DNA from: Limisphaera sp.
Lineage (GTDB): Bacteria > Verrucomicrobiota > Verrucomicrobiia > Limisphaerales > Limisphaeraceae
DNA: 44,204 bases
Direction of reading: 5' to 3'
Assembly (NCBI GenBank): GCA_025057755.1
Contig: JANWVC010000012.1
Location: 1 to 44,204 of the forward strand
The notes under the pieces are model-generated. The model had not been told where the DNA came from, searched no databases, and saw only the letters and a list, made by a program, of their open reading frames with translations. Position 1 is the stretch's first letter. Every line of letters begins with the position of its first letter. Shown here in pieces: positions 35,150-43,922 of this stretch. The position numbers and the translations under genes were made by a program.

Positions 35150-35189
35150 CTGTCACGGAGTCGTAACGGTTCTGACACATGTTTGTCAG
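35150..35189 (+). promoter_or_regulatory. Tandem PHO-box-like array upstream of the TonB operon
   Basis: Four 7-base units start at exact 11-base steps: CTGTCAC (35150), TCGTAAC (35161), CTGACAC (35172) and TTGTCAG (35183). PhoB sites in Proteobacteria are CTGTCAT-type 7-mers repeated every 11 bases, so this reads as two overlapping or adjacent PHO boxes directed toward the plus-strand operon. The region also includes a CTGACA/TGTCAG inverted repeat (35172-35189). PhoB control is inferred, not shown. Confidence 0.55.
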
Positions 35190-35214
35190 GGAAGACGAAC
35201 ATGCTGGGTGTTGG

Positions 35215-35985
35215 ATGAAATTCGTAAGCTGGGCATGGTTGCAAGCGGGCCTGTTGGCGTGGGCAAGTGCGGGAGTGGCCGCGGAACGGCCAGCCGACGC
35301 TCCTGCCTCCGCAACGTGGATCGAGCAGTGGGTTCAGACCCGGCAGATGATTTCCAAGGTGAGGGCGGATTGGCAGGCGGAAGCAGAAATATTACGGCAA
35401 ACTCGCAGCATGCTTGAGGGCGAACTGGCAGCGCTGCAAACAGCGCTGAGCCAGGTGCAGACGCAAAGTGCGGTGGTGGCTGCGGAAAGAGCCTTAGCAG
35501 AGGCGCAGCGCAAGGAACTGGATTTGGCGTTGGAGACACTGCGTTCGTATCTGCCAGCCGTCGAAGAAAGATTGCGTCGTTTCACTCCGTCCTTCCCTGA
35601 GCCCTTGCGGAAGACGGTTCAGCCCTTGTTAGACCGGCTTCAAGACCCCTCGTTGGATAAGAACCGATCCACCTGGCTGCGCTTGCAAACGGTGGTCACG
35701 CTGTTGAATGAAGTCGAAAAATTCCACTCGGGCGTGACGCTTCATCCGGAACTCAGACCTGGTCCGGAAGGGAAACCGGTCCGGGTGACGGTGCTGTATC
35801 TGGGTTTGGGTCAGGCGTGGTACGTGGACGAAACCGGACGGCTGGCGGGTTGGGGAGTGCCGACTCTTCAGGGTTGGCAGTGGCGGGAGGATGCTGCTTT
35901 GGCGGATCGTGTTCGGCTGGCCCTTCAGGTTTATGAGGGCAAGCATCCGGCCCGCTTTGTGGAATTGCCGGTGGAGATTCAATGA
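35215..35985 (+). CDS. DUF3450 family protein of a TonB2-type system
   Basis: This 256-residue protein starts at ATG 35215, giving a signal peptide (KFVSWAWLQAGLLAWASAGVA). The upstream ATG 35179 lies inside the PHO-box-like array and is less likely. The mature part begins with a long coiled coil (about residues 45-115, Gln-, Glu- and Leu-rich), followed by a small domain with PVRVTVLYLGLGQAWYVDETG, typical of DUF3450. Such proteins sit at the head of TtpC/TonB2 operons in Vibrio and relatives and act in the periplasm. Its gene overlaps the next by 4 bases (ATGA). Confidence 0.82.
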   Translation: MKFVSWAWLQAGLLAWASAGVAAERPADAPASATWIEQWVQTRQMISKVRADWQAEAEILRQTRSMLEGELAALQTALSQVQTQSAVVAAERALAEAQRKELDLALETLRSYLPAVEERLRRFTPSFPEPLRKTVQPLLDRLQDPSLDKNRSTWLRLQTVVTLLNEVEKFHSGVTLHPELRPGPEGKPVRVTVLYLGLGQAWYVDETGRLAGWGVPTLQGWQWREDAALADRVRLALQVYEGKHPARFVELPVEIQ

Positions 35986-37433
35986 GCAGGAGGGAATTTC
36001 AACAAAGCAGACGGGTGTGGCTCTGTTGCGTGGCTGGCTGGGCTGTGGCTTGGTGGAGCGCGCTCTCTGCCGCGGACTGGGCGGTGGTGGAAGCAGAGGC
36101 ACGACGGGATGTGGAGTCGGCCCTGCAGGAGTTGGCCCGGGTGCGTGCTCAAGTAGAGGAGCAGCGCCTGCCATTGGTGCGCGAATTGCGGGCATTGGAA
36201 GAGCGGGTTTCCAGCCGTCGAGCTGAACTGGATCGGGCACGGCGCGCAGCGGATAACGAATTGGTCGAGCTCAACGCTTTGAGGGCCGAGGTCCGTGCTC
36301 GCAGCAATGAGGTGGCAGCGGTTGAGGGGCTTTTGCACAATTATTGGGAGGCGTTCGCGGGACGGATTCATCCAGCCGAGGCATCGCGTTACGACCCGAT
36401 TTTGCGGGACTTTCAGCAGGCGCGCTCTGCAGATACAGCTGCTCCGAGCGATCGTTTGCGACGGCAGTTGGCGGTTTTAAACAGTTCGCTGGAGCGTTTG
36501 GAGCGCCTGATCGGAGGCGAGATTTTGGAGGGTCGGGCGTTGGCTCAGGATGGTGCCTTGGTGGAAGGGCGCTTTGTTTTTTTGGGTCCATCCGTTTGGT
36601 TTGCCGCGCCAGGAGATCGCAACAACCCGGCTGGCATTGCGCAGATCCGGCTCAATGCGCCCGCGCCGGAACTGGCTCTTCCGGATCAAGGCAGCGGTGA
36701 AGCAATCCGGCAGGTCGCTTGGAACGGGCGCGGATTCCTGCCGGTAGATCCTACTTTGGGCAATGCTTTGAAGTTGCAAGCCACGCGGGATTCGCTCTTA
36801 ACGCACATTGTCAAAGGTGGCCCCGTCATGGTGCCCATCCTTTTGCTGGGCGCAGTGGCGCTGGGGATTTTTGCATGGAAATGGATTCAAATCAGCCGTG
36901 TGCCGGTGGCTCAGCCTGAAGAGGTGCAGGGCGTGCTCGGGGCTCTGGCTGCGGGCAATCCGGAACGCGCGCTCCTGACGGCCCGTGCCATTCCGGGGCC
37001 GGTTGGCAGGATGCTGGAGGCGGCAGTGGCTCACTGGCGCGAACCGAAAGAATACATCGAGGAAGTTCTCTATGAAAAAATGTTAGCGCTGCGCCCCCGG
37101 CTGGAGCGTGGATTGCCTTTCCTGGCACTGTCAGCCGCAGCGGCGCCGCTCCTGGGGTTGCTGGGTACGGTTACCGGTATGATCAACACGTTCAACGTGA
37201 TTACCGTGTTCGGGACCGGTGATCCCAAGACATTGGCGGGGGGAATTTCAGAAGCGCTGATCACCACGGAGTTCGGCTTGATCGTCGCCATTCCATCGCT
37301 CTTGCTGCACGCATTGTTATCCCGGCGTTTGAAAGGCCTGCTGAGTCAGTTGGAACAGATCAGTGTGGCGTTTCTGAATGGTCTGCCGGACACCCGCGTG
37401 CCGGCCGGTCTTCAAGGAGGCATGGATGTATGA
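35982..37433 (+). CDS. TtpC-like MotA/TolQ/ExbB protein with N-terminal periplasmic coiled coil
   Basis: The protein has 483 residues. A signal peptide (1-30) is followed by a periplasmic coiled coil (about 35-118) and a globular segment. Then come the ExbB-type helices: GGPVMVPILLLGAVALGIFAW near 279-299, the signature APLLGLLGTVTGMINTFNVI (388-407), and TEFGLIVAIPSLLLHALL (429-446). This long form with an extra periplasmic part is TtpC, which Vibrio TonB2 systems need for siderophore transport. It is likely to form part of the inner-membrane proton motor. It overlaps the previous gene and the following exbB by 4 bases each, so the genes are tightly coupled. Confidence 0.85.
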   Translation: MSRREFQQSRRVWLCCVAGWAVAWWSALSAADWAVVEAEARRDVESALQELARVRAQVEEQRLPLVRELRALEERVSSRRAELDRARRAADNELVELNALRAEVRARSNEVAAVEGLLHNYWEAFAGRIHPAEASRYDPILRDFQQARSADTAAPSDRLRRQLAVLNSSLERLERLIGGEILEGRALAQDGALVEGRFVFLGPSVWFAAPGDRNNPAGIAQIRLNAPAPELALPDQGSGEAIRQVAWNGRGFLPVDPTLGNALKLQATRDSLLTHIVKGGPVMVPILLLGAVALGIFAWKWIQISRVPVAQPEEVQGVLGALAAGNPERALLTARAIPGPVGRMLEAAVAHWREPKEYIEEVLYEKMLALRPRLERGLPFLALSAAAAPLLGLLGTVTGMINTFNVITVFGTGDPKTLAGGISEALITTEFGLIVAIPSLLLHALLSRRLKGLLSQLEQISVAFLNGLPDTRVPAGLQGGMDV

Positions 37434-38059
37434 TGGAAACCATTGTGCAAATTTGGATGAAAGGCGGCTGGGTGATGATCCCGCTGGCCATGGTCTCCCT
37501 GCTCATGTTTGCGACCGGTTTGCGTCTGGTCCAAACCATGAGGCACTGGCCAGACCGATGGGGCACGGATGCAGACTGGCAGAAATGGATCAGAGAGCCC
37601 CGGCAGGCGCCCGAGGAGGTTCGGTCCATGTTGAGTGCTACCTTGTCGGACAGCGCTGATGCCGACGAACTGCGCCGTCGTTTCATGGCAGTGGCGCAAT
37701 TGTACGGTCCGGGTACAGACCGACAACTGGCGTTGCTGAGCACGTTGGTAGCAGCGGGACCGTTGGTCGGTCTTTTGGGCACGGTGACGGGTATGTTGGT
37801 TACTTTTCGTGCCCTGGCTTTGGGCGGCGGGGGGCAGATTACTGAAGCCATGGCTGCTGGCATTTCCCAGGCCCTGTTCCCCCCGGAGGTGGGACTTTGT
37901 ATCGCGCTGCCTGGGATGATGATGGTTCATTGGGCGCGCCGACGGCGACATGAGTTGGATGCCTTTTTGGCGCGCATCGAGAGTCTGGTCGTGCAGCAAC
38001 GTCGGACCCGGACCGAGGTTTCGGCACCGGTGTCACGCCCCGTTTTGGTTGAGGCATGA
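37430..38059 (+). CDS. exbB: ExbB-like proton channel protein
   Basis: The 209-residue protein is a MotA/TolQ/ExbB family member. Helix 1 is KGGWVMIPLAMVSLLMFATGL near residues 11-31, and the signature GPLVGLLGTVTGMLVTFRAL lies near 109-128. Near 140-165 a segment with ISQALFPPEVGLCIALPGMMM fits helix 3. ExbB and ExbD convert proton flow into motion of TonB. The start shares ATGA with the TtpC-like gene, and exbD overlaps its end by 4 bases. It is the second ExbB-family protein in the operon and the shorter, classical one. Confidence 0.87.
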   Translation: MMETIVQIWMKGGWVMIPLAMVSLLMFATGLRLVQTMRHWPDRWGTDADWQKWIREPRQAPEEVRSMLSATLSDSADADELRRRFMAVAQLYGPGTDRQLALLSTLVAAGPLVGLLGTVTGMLVTFRALALGGGGQITEAMAAGISQALFPPEVGLCIALPGMMMVHWARRRRHELDAFLARIESLVVQQRRTRTEVSAPVSRPVLVEA

Positions 38060-38466
38060 GATACCGACGGCCCTTGGTTGAGCCAGACGAACTGACGGAG
38101 ATCAACGTCTCGCCGTTGATCGATATGGTGTTCATTTTGTTGATCTTTTTCATTGTTACGACCGTGTTTGTGGAAGAAACCGGCACCGAGGTGGACAAAC
38201 CGCAGGCATTGAGCGCCCAGACGCTCGAGAAACAATGCATCTTATTGGCGGTGACGGCGCAGGGTCAGGTCATCCACGCCGGTCAAGATATAGGCGTGGG
38301 CGGGGTACGCCCCCTGGTAAGCCGGTTGTGTCGGGATGAACCGTTGCCGGTGGTGTTGCAGGTCGATCGGAACGCCAGTGCCGGCCTGCTGGTGCGCGTC
38401 ATTGACGAGGCCAAATTGGGACGAGCCAAGAGCGTCAGCATTGCGACCGACCCGGCTCAGTCCTGA
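38056..38466 (+). CDS. exbD: ExbD-like biopolymer transport protein
   Basis: The 136-residue protein has the ExbD/TolR form: a short cytoplasmic N-terminus, then EINVSPLIDMVFILLIFFIVTT, the single helix with the conserved Asp (LIDMVF), and a periplasmic C-domain with QVIHAGQDIGVGGVRPLVS. The helix Asp carries protons for the motor. The gene overlaps exbB by 4 bases, and tonB follows after 3 bases. Confidence 0.9.
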   Translation: MRYRRPLVEPDELTEINVSPLIDMVFILLIFFIVTTVFVEETGTEVDKPQALSAQTLEKQCILLAVTAQGQVIHAGQDIGVGGVRPLVSRLCRDEPLPVVLQVDRNASAGLLVRVIDEAKLGRAKSVSIATDPAQS

Positions 38467-38469
38467 ATC

Positions 38470-39141
38470 ATGCTTTCCCAAGGTGCACGCATGCGATCCG
38501 GTCGGCCTGGAGGCGGGGACTTTCTTCAGGTGTGGTTGGGCGCGGCCGCGCTCACGCTTGTGGTTTTTCTGGTGTTGCCGTTGACCCAGATGGCTTCGAG
38601 TCGGGTCCAACGACTCCGCTTGTTGACTTCCGTCCAGACGGTTTCACTGGAAACGCCGCCTGCCGTCGAGGAACCGCCGCCCCCGCCGCCCGCAGAGGAA
38701 CCGACGGAGCCACCGCCGCCCGCGCTGGCAGATTCGGCTCCATCAATGAATCTGAGCGTGGATCTGGACATTGCCGTTGGATCCGGCGGCGTTTGGGCCG
38801 GCCTGCCCGCTTCCTTGTTGGCGCAAGCTTCGCTGACTTCGCTGGGAGACGCTTGGTCGATGGAAGAAGTGGAACAGCCACCGGAGTTGGTTGCTGCGGT
38901 GCCGCCCGCGTATCCGCCGGCGCTCCGGCGGGCCGGTGTGGAAGGACGCGTGGTCGTGGTATTTGTAGTGGACGAACAAGGGCGCGTGCTGGACCCGCGG
39001 GTCGAGCGCTCGACACGGCCTGAATTTGAAGGGCCGGCTCTGGAAGCGGTGCGGAAGTGGCGTTTCCGCCCGGGCCAAAAAGACGGTCAACCGGTGCGTA
39101 CCTTTTTGCGACAACCGATTCGATTCTCATTGGGATCATGA
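38470..39141 (+). CDS. tonB: TonB energy-transducing protein
   Basis: The 223-residue protein has an N-terminal transmembrane helix (VWLGAAALTLVVFLVLPL) and a proline-rich spacer (EEPPPPPPAEEPTEPPPP). The C-terminal TonB domain (about residues 140-222) has AVPPAYPPALRRAGVEGRVV, VFVVDEQGRVLDPRVERSTR and ALEAVRKWRFRPG. It carries force from ExbB/ExbD across the periplasm to the receptor TonB box. Its stop overlaps the ATG of the next gene (ATGA at 39138-39141), so all motor genes appear to be translated as one unit. Confidence 0.92.
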   Translation: MLSQGARMRSGRPGGGDFLQVWLGAAALTLVVFLVLPLTQMASSRVQRLRLLTSVQTVSLETPPAVEEPPPPPPAEEPTEPPPPALADSAPSMNLSVDLDIAVGSGGVWAGLPASLLAQASLTSLGDAWSMEEVEQPPELVAAVPPAYPPALRRAGVEGRVVVVFVVDEQGRVLDPRVERSTRPEFEGPALEAVRKWRFRPGQKDGQPVRTFLRQPIRFSLGS

Positions 39142-40691
39142 ACCGAAGATTCTTCAGCGTGTTCCGAGCCGATGGGCCATCTCCAGCTGGACAAGTTGGT
39201 CGTGCGTCGGCGCATTGGCTCATTCGAATTTGGATCGGCGGCCTGGCGTGCATGGTGGCGGGGGGCTTAATGGCGCAGCCTGCCGCGTCCGAACATGCGA
39301 AGCGCAAACGGGCTCGGGACTCAACGCCCGAGGCCGTTTCTCGCCCGGCCGTATTGTCCACGAATCTCTTTCCCTTATTGGATGCAGATCATCCGCTGGC
39401 GCCCCTGTGGAATGATTCTGAGTTTCAGCGCCGCCTTTACGGCTCCTACGGTTTTTTGAGCAGCTTGGAACCCCCCATGAGCGAGGAAGAGAGGCTGACC
39501 TGGCGGCAGACAGTCGCACCGGCGTTGCGCCAGGAACCGGCTCGGGCAGTGGAGGTCTTGTTGCCCTTGGCTCGGCCTGAAGCCTCGGCTGTGTTCGATT
39601 TCGCACTGGGTACGGCCTTTTTTCAAAAGGGTGACCTCACCAACGCGCGTACATGGTTGGAATCGGCAGTCGCCAAACATCCCGACTTTTTGCGAGCATG
39701 GAAGAACCTCGGTTATGTAACTGCTCGTGCAGGGGATGCCGCCGGTACGGTCCGCGCGTTGGCACGTGCGTTGGAGTTGGGCGGAGCGGATGCAGCAACC
39801 TTAGGACTTTTGGGACATGCGTATCTGCAATTGGGTCGGCCTGTGGCTGCGGCTGCCGCCACACAGCAGGCCCTGCTCTTTAAGCCGGATGATGTCTCGT
39901 TGCAGTTGCAACTCTTACAGGCCTGGAGCGCCAGCGGCCAATACGAGCCGGCTCTGAAGCTCGTAGAAGAACTTTTGGCGACGCAGCCGGGTCGTGCCCA
40001 ATATTGGGCATGGAAAGCACGTCTGCACGTGTTGCGCAACGAACGGCCTGCGGCAGCAGTTGCGTACGAAACCTTGCGGCGTCTTGGGGGGGCTCGGCCG
40101 GACGATCTTTTTGCATTGGCCGATCTCTACGTGCTTTTGGAGACTCCGGAAACGGCTCTTGAGGTTTACCGCCAGGCCTTGGAGTCGGGCGGACCGGCCG
40201 GGTGGGACCGGGCCTTGCGCGCTGCGGAAGTTCTGTTCTCTCAAGGCCAGGTCACTGTAGCAGCGCAGTATCTGAGCAGTTTGGGAGATGGCCGGCCCGA
40301 ATCGGTGCCCCCGGAACACCGTGCGACCTGGCTGCGCCTTCAGGCGCGTGTTGCCATGAGTCGGGGTGACTGGGACCGGGCTTTGCAGGCGTTGGAGTTG
40401 TGCCTGGAACAATATCCTTTGGATGGCGCCGCATTGCTCTTGGCGGCCGAGTGTCATGCACAGAAGGGGGATCGTGAGAAAGCGGAATTCCGCTATCAGG
40501 CCGCTGCCCAGATCGAATCTGTGGCCCCGGATGCCTTGATCAAGCATGCCCAGCTTTTGGTCCGGCATCAGGAGTATCGCAGAGCGGCCGAGTTGTTGCA
40601 ACGGGCCCAGCGCCTGCGTCCGCGTGAAACTGTGCAGCGTTACTTGGATGAGGTCCTCAAACTGGCCGCTCAACGGCCGACCACTTCTTAA
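39138..40691 (+). CDS. TPR-repeat protein of the TonB2-type operon
   Basis: This 517-residue protein has a signal peptide (near residues 28-46, IRIWIGGLACMVAGGLMA). From about residue 145 there are many tetratricopeptide repeats, for example AVFDFALGTAFFQKGDLTNA, FLRAWKNLGYVTARAGDAAG and DALIKHAQLLVRHQEYRRAA. A TPR protein stands in the same place after tonB2 in Vibrio TonB2 operons (from memory of the gene order), which supports the operon match. It probably acts as a periplasmic scaffold for the Ton system. The receptor gene begins at most 130 bases later. Confidence 0.85.
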   Translation: MNRRFFSVFRADGPSPAGQVGRASAHWLIRIWIGGLACMVAGGLMAQPAASEHAKRKRARDSTPEAVSRPAVLSTNLFPLLDADHPLAPLWNDSEFQRRLYGSYGFLSSLEPPMSEEERLTWRQTVAPALRQEPARAVEVLLPLARPEASAVFDFALGTAFFQKGDLTNARTWLESAVAKHPDFLRAWKNLGYVTARAGDAAGTVRALARALELGGADAATLGLLGHAYLQLGRPVAAAAATQQALLFKPDDVSLQLQLLQAWSASGQYEPALKLVEELLATQPGRAQYWAWKARLHVLRNERPAAAVAYETLRRLGGARPDDLFALADLYVLLETPETALEVYRQALESGGPAGWDRALRAAEVLFSQGQVTVAAQYLSSLGDGRPESVPPEHRATWLRLQARVAMSRGDWDRALQALELCLEQYPLDGAALLLAAECHAQKGDREKAEFRYQAAAQIESVAPDALIKHAQLLVRHQEYRRAAELLQRAQRLRPRETVQRYLDEVLKLAAQRPTTS

Positions 40692-40818
40692 AGGCCGAGT
40701 GCAAGCCCGGTTTTTTCAACGCGCAGCAGCCGTTCGGTTGGCTGTTCGATCCTTAATCGCGGCACCCGCGAGGTTCCGTGTGGCTTGGGGCGGCTTCCGA
40801 GGTGTTGGCGCGCGGACG

Positions 40819-43764
40819 GTGTCGCATCGGCAGGCTGAATGTCTGGCAACCTGGGTGATGGGGGGTTGGCTCATCGCAACCGGCTTGGCGGGCTTGGCAC
40901 AGGAGGCGGCTCAGTTCCCGAGCGGCGTTGTGGAAGGGCGCGTCATCTCCACGTGGGATGCAGAGCCGCTGGCAGGAGTGGCCGTTTCCGTGCGAGGCAC
41001 CACCCTCGCAACCGTCACCGATGCGGAAGGCCGTTATCGGTTGGTGGGCGTTCCGCCGGGTCGGCACACACTGGTGTTTGCGCGGTCGGGGTTCGTCCGC
41101 ACGCTCGTGACAGATGTGCTGGTGGCTGAGGGCCAGACGTCGCGTGTGGAGGCCAACCTGCGGCCGGAGTTTTTGGAGCGCGAGGAGTACGTGGTGACCG
41201 CGGCAGAGATGAACGAACAGACGACCCGCCTTTTGTTAGAGCGGAAGGAAGCCGCTTCGGTGATGGACACCGTGGGGGCCGACTTTTTATCTCGCGTAGG
41301 GGTCAATGACGCCGCCGAAGCTGTCAGCAAAGTGACCGGCGTGACCGTGGTGGACGGCAGGTTCGCAGTCATTCGGGGGCTTTCCGATCGCTACACCAGT
41401 GCCACGCTGAATGGAGGCGAAATTCCCTCGGCCGATCCATACCGAAAAGCGGTTCAACTGGACCTGTTTCCTGCTGAGATGATCTCGCAGGTTTCCATTC
41501 AAAAGACCTTCACGCCGGATCAGCCGGGCGGATTTACCGGTGGGTCGATCGATCTTCGTACGAAAGCTTTTCCGGAGCGATTCTCTTTCAAGTCGTCGGG
41601 CGGCGCCAGTTACAACTCGCAAGCCACGTTCAATGACCGTTACCTGAGCTATTCCGGCGGCAGCCGGGATTGGACAGGCATGGACGACGGGAGTCGGGCC
41701 GAGCCGGAAGCCCTGGCCCGGATCCCCAACCCGGCAGCGCTGCCGGTGGCCTTCCCGGCCACCCCCGAGGGTCTGGCTGCCGCTCAAGGGTATCGGGACC
41801 TGCTCCGCTCCTTTCCTTCGCGCGAGCTGGGCGGGCGCGCCGGCGAAGCGCCGCCCTTAAACCACAGCGGTTCCTTTTCATTGGGCGACACATTTGAATG
41901 GTGGAATCGCCGGTTCGGTTGGTTCCTGGCCGCATCGTATGATCGCAAGTTTCAGCATTATGAGGGCAGGCAACAACGGTATTCGTGGCCGATCGTTCCT
42001 GCCGGGACCTCTCCTCAAGAGGCCAATATGCGTGCCGACTTGCAGGACACACGTTCGACCATGGAAGTGGCCTGGGGTAGCCTGGCTAATGTGGCTGTTG
42101 AGCTGCTGCCCGGGCACACGGTGGGCTTCACGTTCCTGTATTCCCAGAATGCGGATGACGTCACGCGGTTGCGCATTGGGCCTGCTTCGCTGGCCAACCT
42201 GACCGAAGGCAACACCGCGTACTTGAACGAACTGCACTGGACCGAGCGCAATTTGCAGACATATCAATGGCGGGGCGAACACAGCTTTACCCGGTTGTGG
42301 GACCTCGAAACGCGATGGCTTGTCTCGTTGTCCACGACCACGCAGGATGAACCGGACTACCGGTTGTTTAACTTCATCCAGAACCCGGGGGGCACGATCA
42401 ACTTTGCAGGTTCTTCCGGCGTGCCGGAGCCCTCGGGCGGGCCGACCCGTTACTTCCGCCATCTCAAAGAGGACAATACAACCTACAAGCTCGACTTTTC
42501 GCTGCCTGTGCATCTCTGGCACGCGGAGCCGGCCCGGTTCAAGTGGGGAGGTTACGCCAGCGCTTCGGAGCGTCTGTTCCGCGAGCGCACTTACACGTTG
42601 CGGCCTGGCCAACAGAATTTCACAGGCAATCCGCTCACATTCCCTAACGAGTTACTCTCCGATGCGCTGCTGAATTTTGAAGAACGGCGCCATCCCCGGA
42701 CCGGGGCCGTGACGGGATACCGCATGTTCACCTTCTTTGCGGATGAAATGGGAGGCAGTCGGTTGGACGGCCGCCAGGAGATTCTCGCGGGTTACGGCAT
42801 GGTAGAGTTGCCACTGGTGGGCTCGTGGAAACTAGTTGCCGGCGCCCGGGTGGAGTCCACCTTGCTAGAAGTTGATTCGGCGTCGCGGCTTGGCGGCAGT
42901 GGCTTCAACACGATTGAACAATCGGATGTTCTGCCTGCCGCGGGGGTGATCTGGGAGGTCGTCACTAACATGAACGTGCGCTTGCATTTTGCGCAAACGG
43001 TGGCCCGACCAACCTTCCGCGAGTTTTCTCGGCTACGCAGTTACGACGTGACCGGTGACGAAGTGTTTACGGGGAATCCCCGTCTGATCATGAGCGCCGT
43101 GGACAATTACGACCTGCGATGGGAATGGTTCCGTCGCCCCGGGGAGGTATTTGCTTTGGGGGGATTTTATAAGTTCGTGCTTCATCCCATTGAAAAAGTG
43201 GCTCTCGACGCGCGGAATAACGACAACATCAGTTACATCAATTCGCCCGAGGCGGAAGTCTATGGACTCGAGCTGGAAGCACGGACAGCTCTGGACTGGA
43301 TCAGTCCGATGCTTGCAAGCTGGAGTTTGGGGTTTAACGCCGCTTGGATCGTTTCAGAGGTTTTGAATACGGAGCAGATCCAGGCCACCAAAGCCGAAGT
43401 CGGATTAAGGCAGAAAACGCGGCCCTTGTACGATCAATCGCCGTACGTGGTCAACACGGACCTGACTTGGGAAAGCAGCCGATGGGGCACAACCCTGACT
43501 CTGGCCTTCAACGTGGCGGGTGAACGATTGTATCTGGTTAACAACGCAGGTTACGACGTGTATGAACAACCGGCTCCGCAGCTTGATCTGTTCATCAGTC
43601 AGCGCCTGGGCAAACATTGGCGCTTAAAATTCTCGGCGAAAAACCTTCTCGATCCGGACATCGAGCGCACGTACGGCAAGGCGGGCGAAGTGGCCGGTCG
43701 GCCGTGGTATTCCAAATCCTCCCGAGGTCGTAGCGTGGGATTTTCCCTGAGCTGCGATTTTTAG
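40819..43764 (+). CDS. TonB-dependent outer-membrane receptor with N-terminal carboxypeptidase-like domain
   Basis: The 981-residue protein is taken from GTG 40819, which gives a signal peptide ending near LAGLAQEA. GTG 40699 and ATG 40858 are alternatives. First comes a carboxypeptidase regulatory-like beta-sandwich (VEGRVISTWDAEPLAGVAVS, VTDAEGRYRLVGVPPGRHT). Next is the plug (ADFLSRVGVNDAAEAVSKVT, VIRGLSDRYTSATLNGGEIP, GGFTGGSIDLRTK) and a large barrel ending in Phe (RSVGFSLSCDF), as outer-membrane proteins do. It imports an unknown substrate, driven by the motor genes upstream. If the PHO-box-like array is real, a phosphorus-containing substrate is possible. A secreted protein follows. 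Confidence 0.88.
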   Translation: MSHRQAECLATWVMGGWLIATGLAGLAQEAAQFPSGVVEGRVISTWDAEPLAGVAVSVRGTTLATVTDAEGRYRLVGVPPGRHTLVFARSGFVRTLVTDVLVAEGQTSRVEANLRPEFLEREEYVVTAAEMNEQTTRLLLERKEAASVMDTVGADFLSRVGVNDAAEAVSKVTGVTVVDGRFAVIRGLSDRYTSATLNGGEIPSADPYRKAVQLDLFPAEMISQVSIQKTFTPDQPGGFTGGSIDLRTKAFPERFSFKSSGGASYNSQATFNDRYLSYSGGSRDWTGMDDGSRAEPEALARIPNPAALPVAFPATPEGLAAAQGYRDLLRSFPSRELGGRAGEAPPLNHSGSFSLGDTFEWWNRRFGWFLAASYDRKFQHYEGRQQRYSWPIVPAGTSPQEANMRADLQDTRSTMEVAWGSLANVAVELLPGHTVGFTFLYSQNADDVTRLRIGPASLANLTEGNTAYLNELHWTERNLQTYQWRGEHSFTRLWDLETRWLVSLSTTTQDEPDYRLFNFIQNPGGTINFAGSSGVPEPSGGPTRYFRHLKEDNTTYKLDFSLPVHLWHAEPARFKWGGYASASERLFRERTYTLRPGQQNFTGNPLTFPNELLSDALLNFEERRHPRTGAVTGYRMFTFFADEMGGSRLDGRQEILAGYGMVELPLVGSWKLVAGARVESTLLEVDSASRLGGSGFNTIEQSDVLPAAGVIWEVVTNMNVRLHFAQTVARPTFREFSRLRSYDVTGDEVFTGNPRLIMSAVDNYDLRWEWFRRPGEVFALGGFYKFVLHPIEKVALDARNNDNISYINSPEAEVYGLELEARTALDWISPMLASWSLGFNAAWIVSEVLNTEQIQATKAEVGLRQKTRPLYDQSPYVVNTDLTWESSRWGTTLTLAFNVAGERLYLVNNAGYDVYEQPAPQLDLFISQRLGKHWRLKFSAKNLLDPDIERTYGKAGEVAGRPWYSKSSRGRSVGFSLSCDF

Positions 43765-43922
43765 GGCCATATTTCACAAGTTCGTCAAACAACCGCGCCG
43801 AAGCCGTAACACAACCCCGCCAAAGTAGGTCGCGTCGAATGCATGAGGATCATTCGTCAAAACCAGTCCGGAGGAGGATTGGCAGGACGAAACCGCGGCA
43901 AACCAAACCTGATTGGACCGGT

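Noticed and set aside
35179..35217. Upstream ATG 35179 for the DUF3450 gene
   Set aside because: It falls in the PHO-box-like array and would put polar residues before the signal peptide. ATG 35215 fits better.
40546..40698. N-terminal extension of the receptor frame upstream of 40699
   Set aside because: It overlaps the end of the TPR gene out of frame and is Cys/Arg-rich with no signal character.
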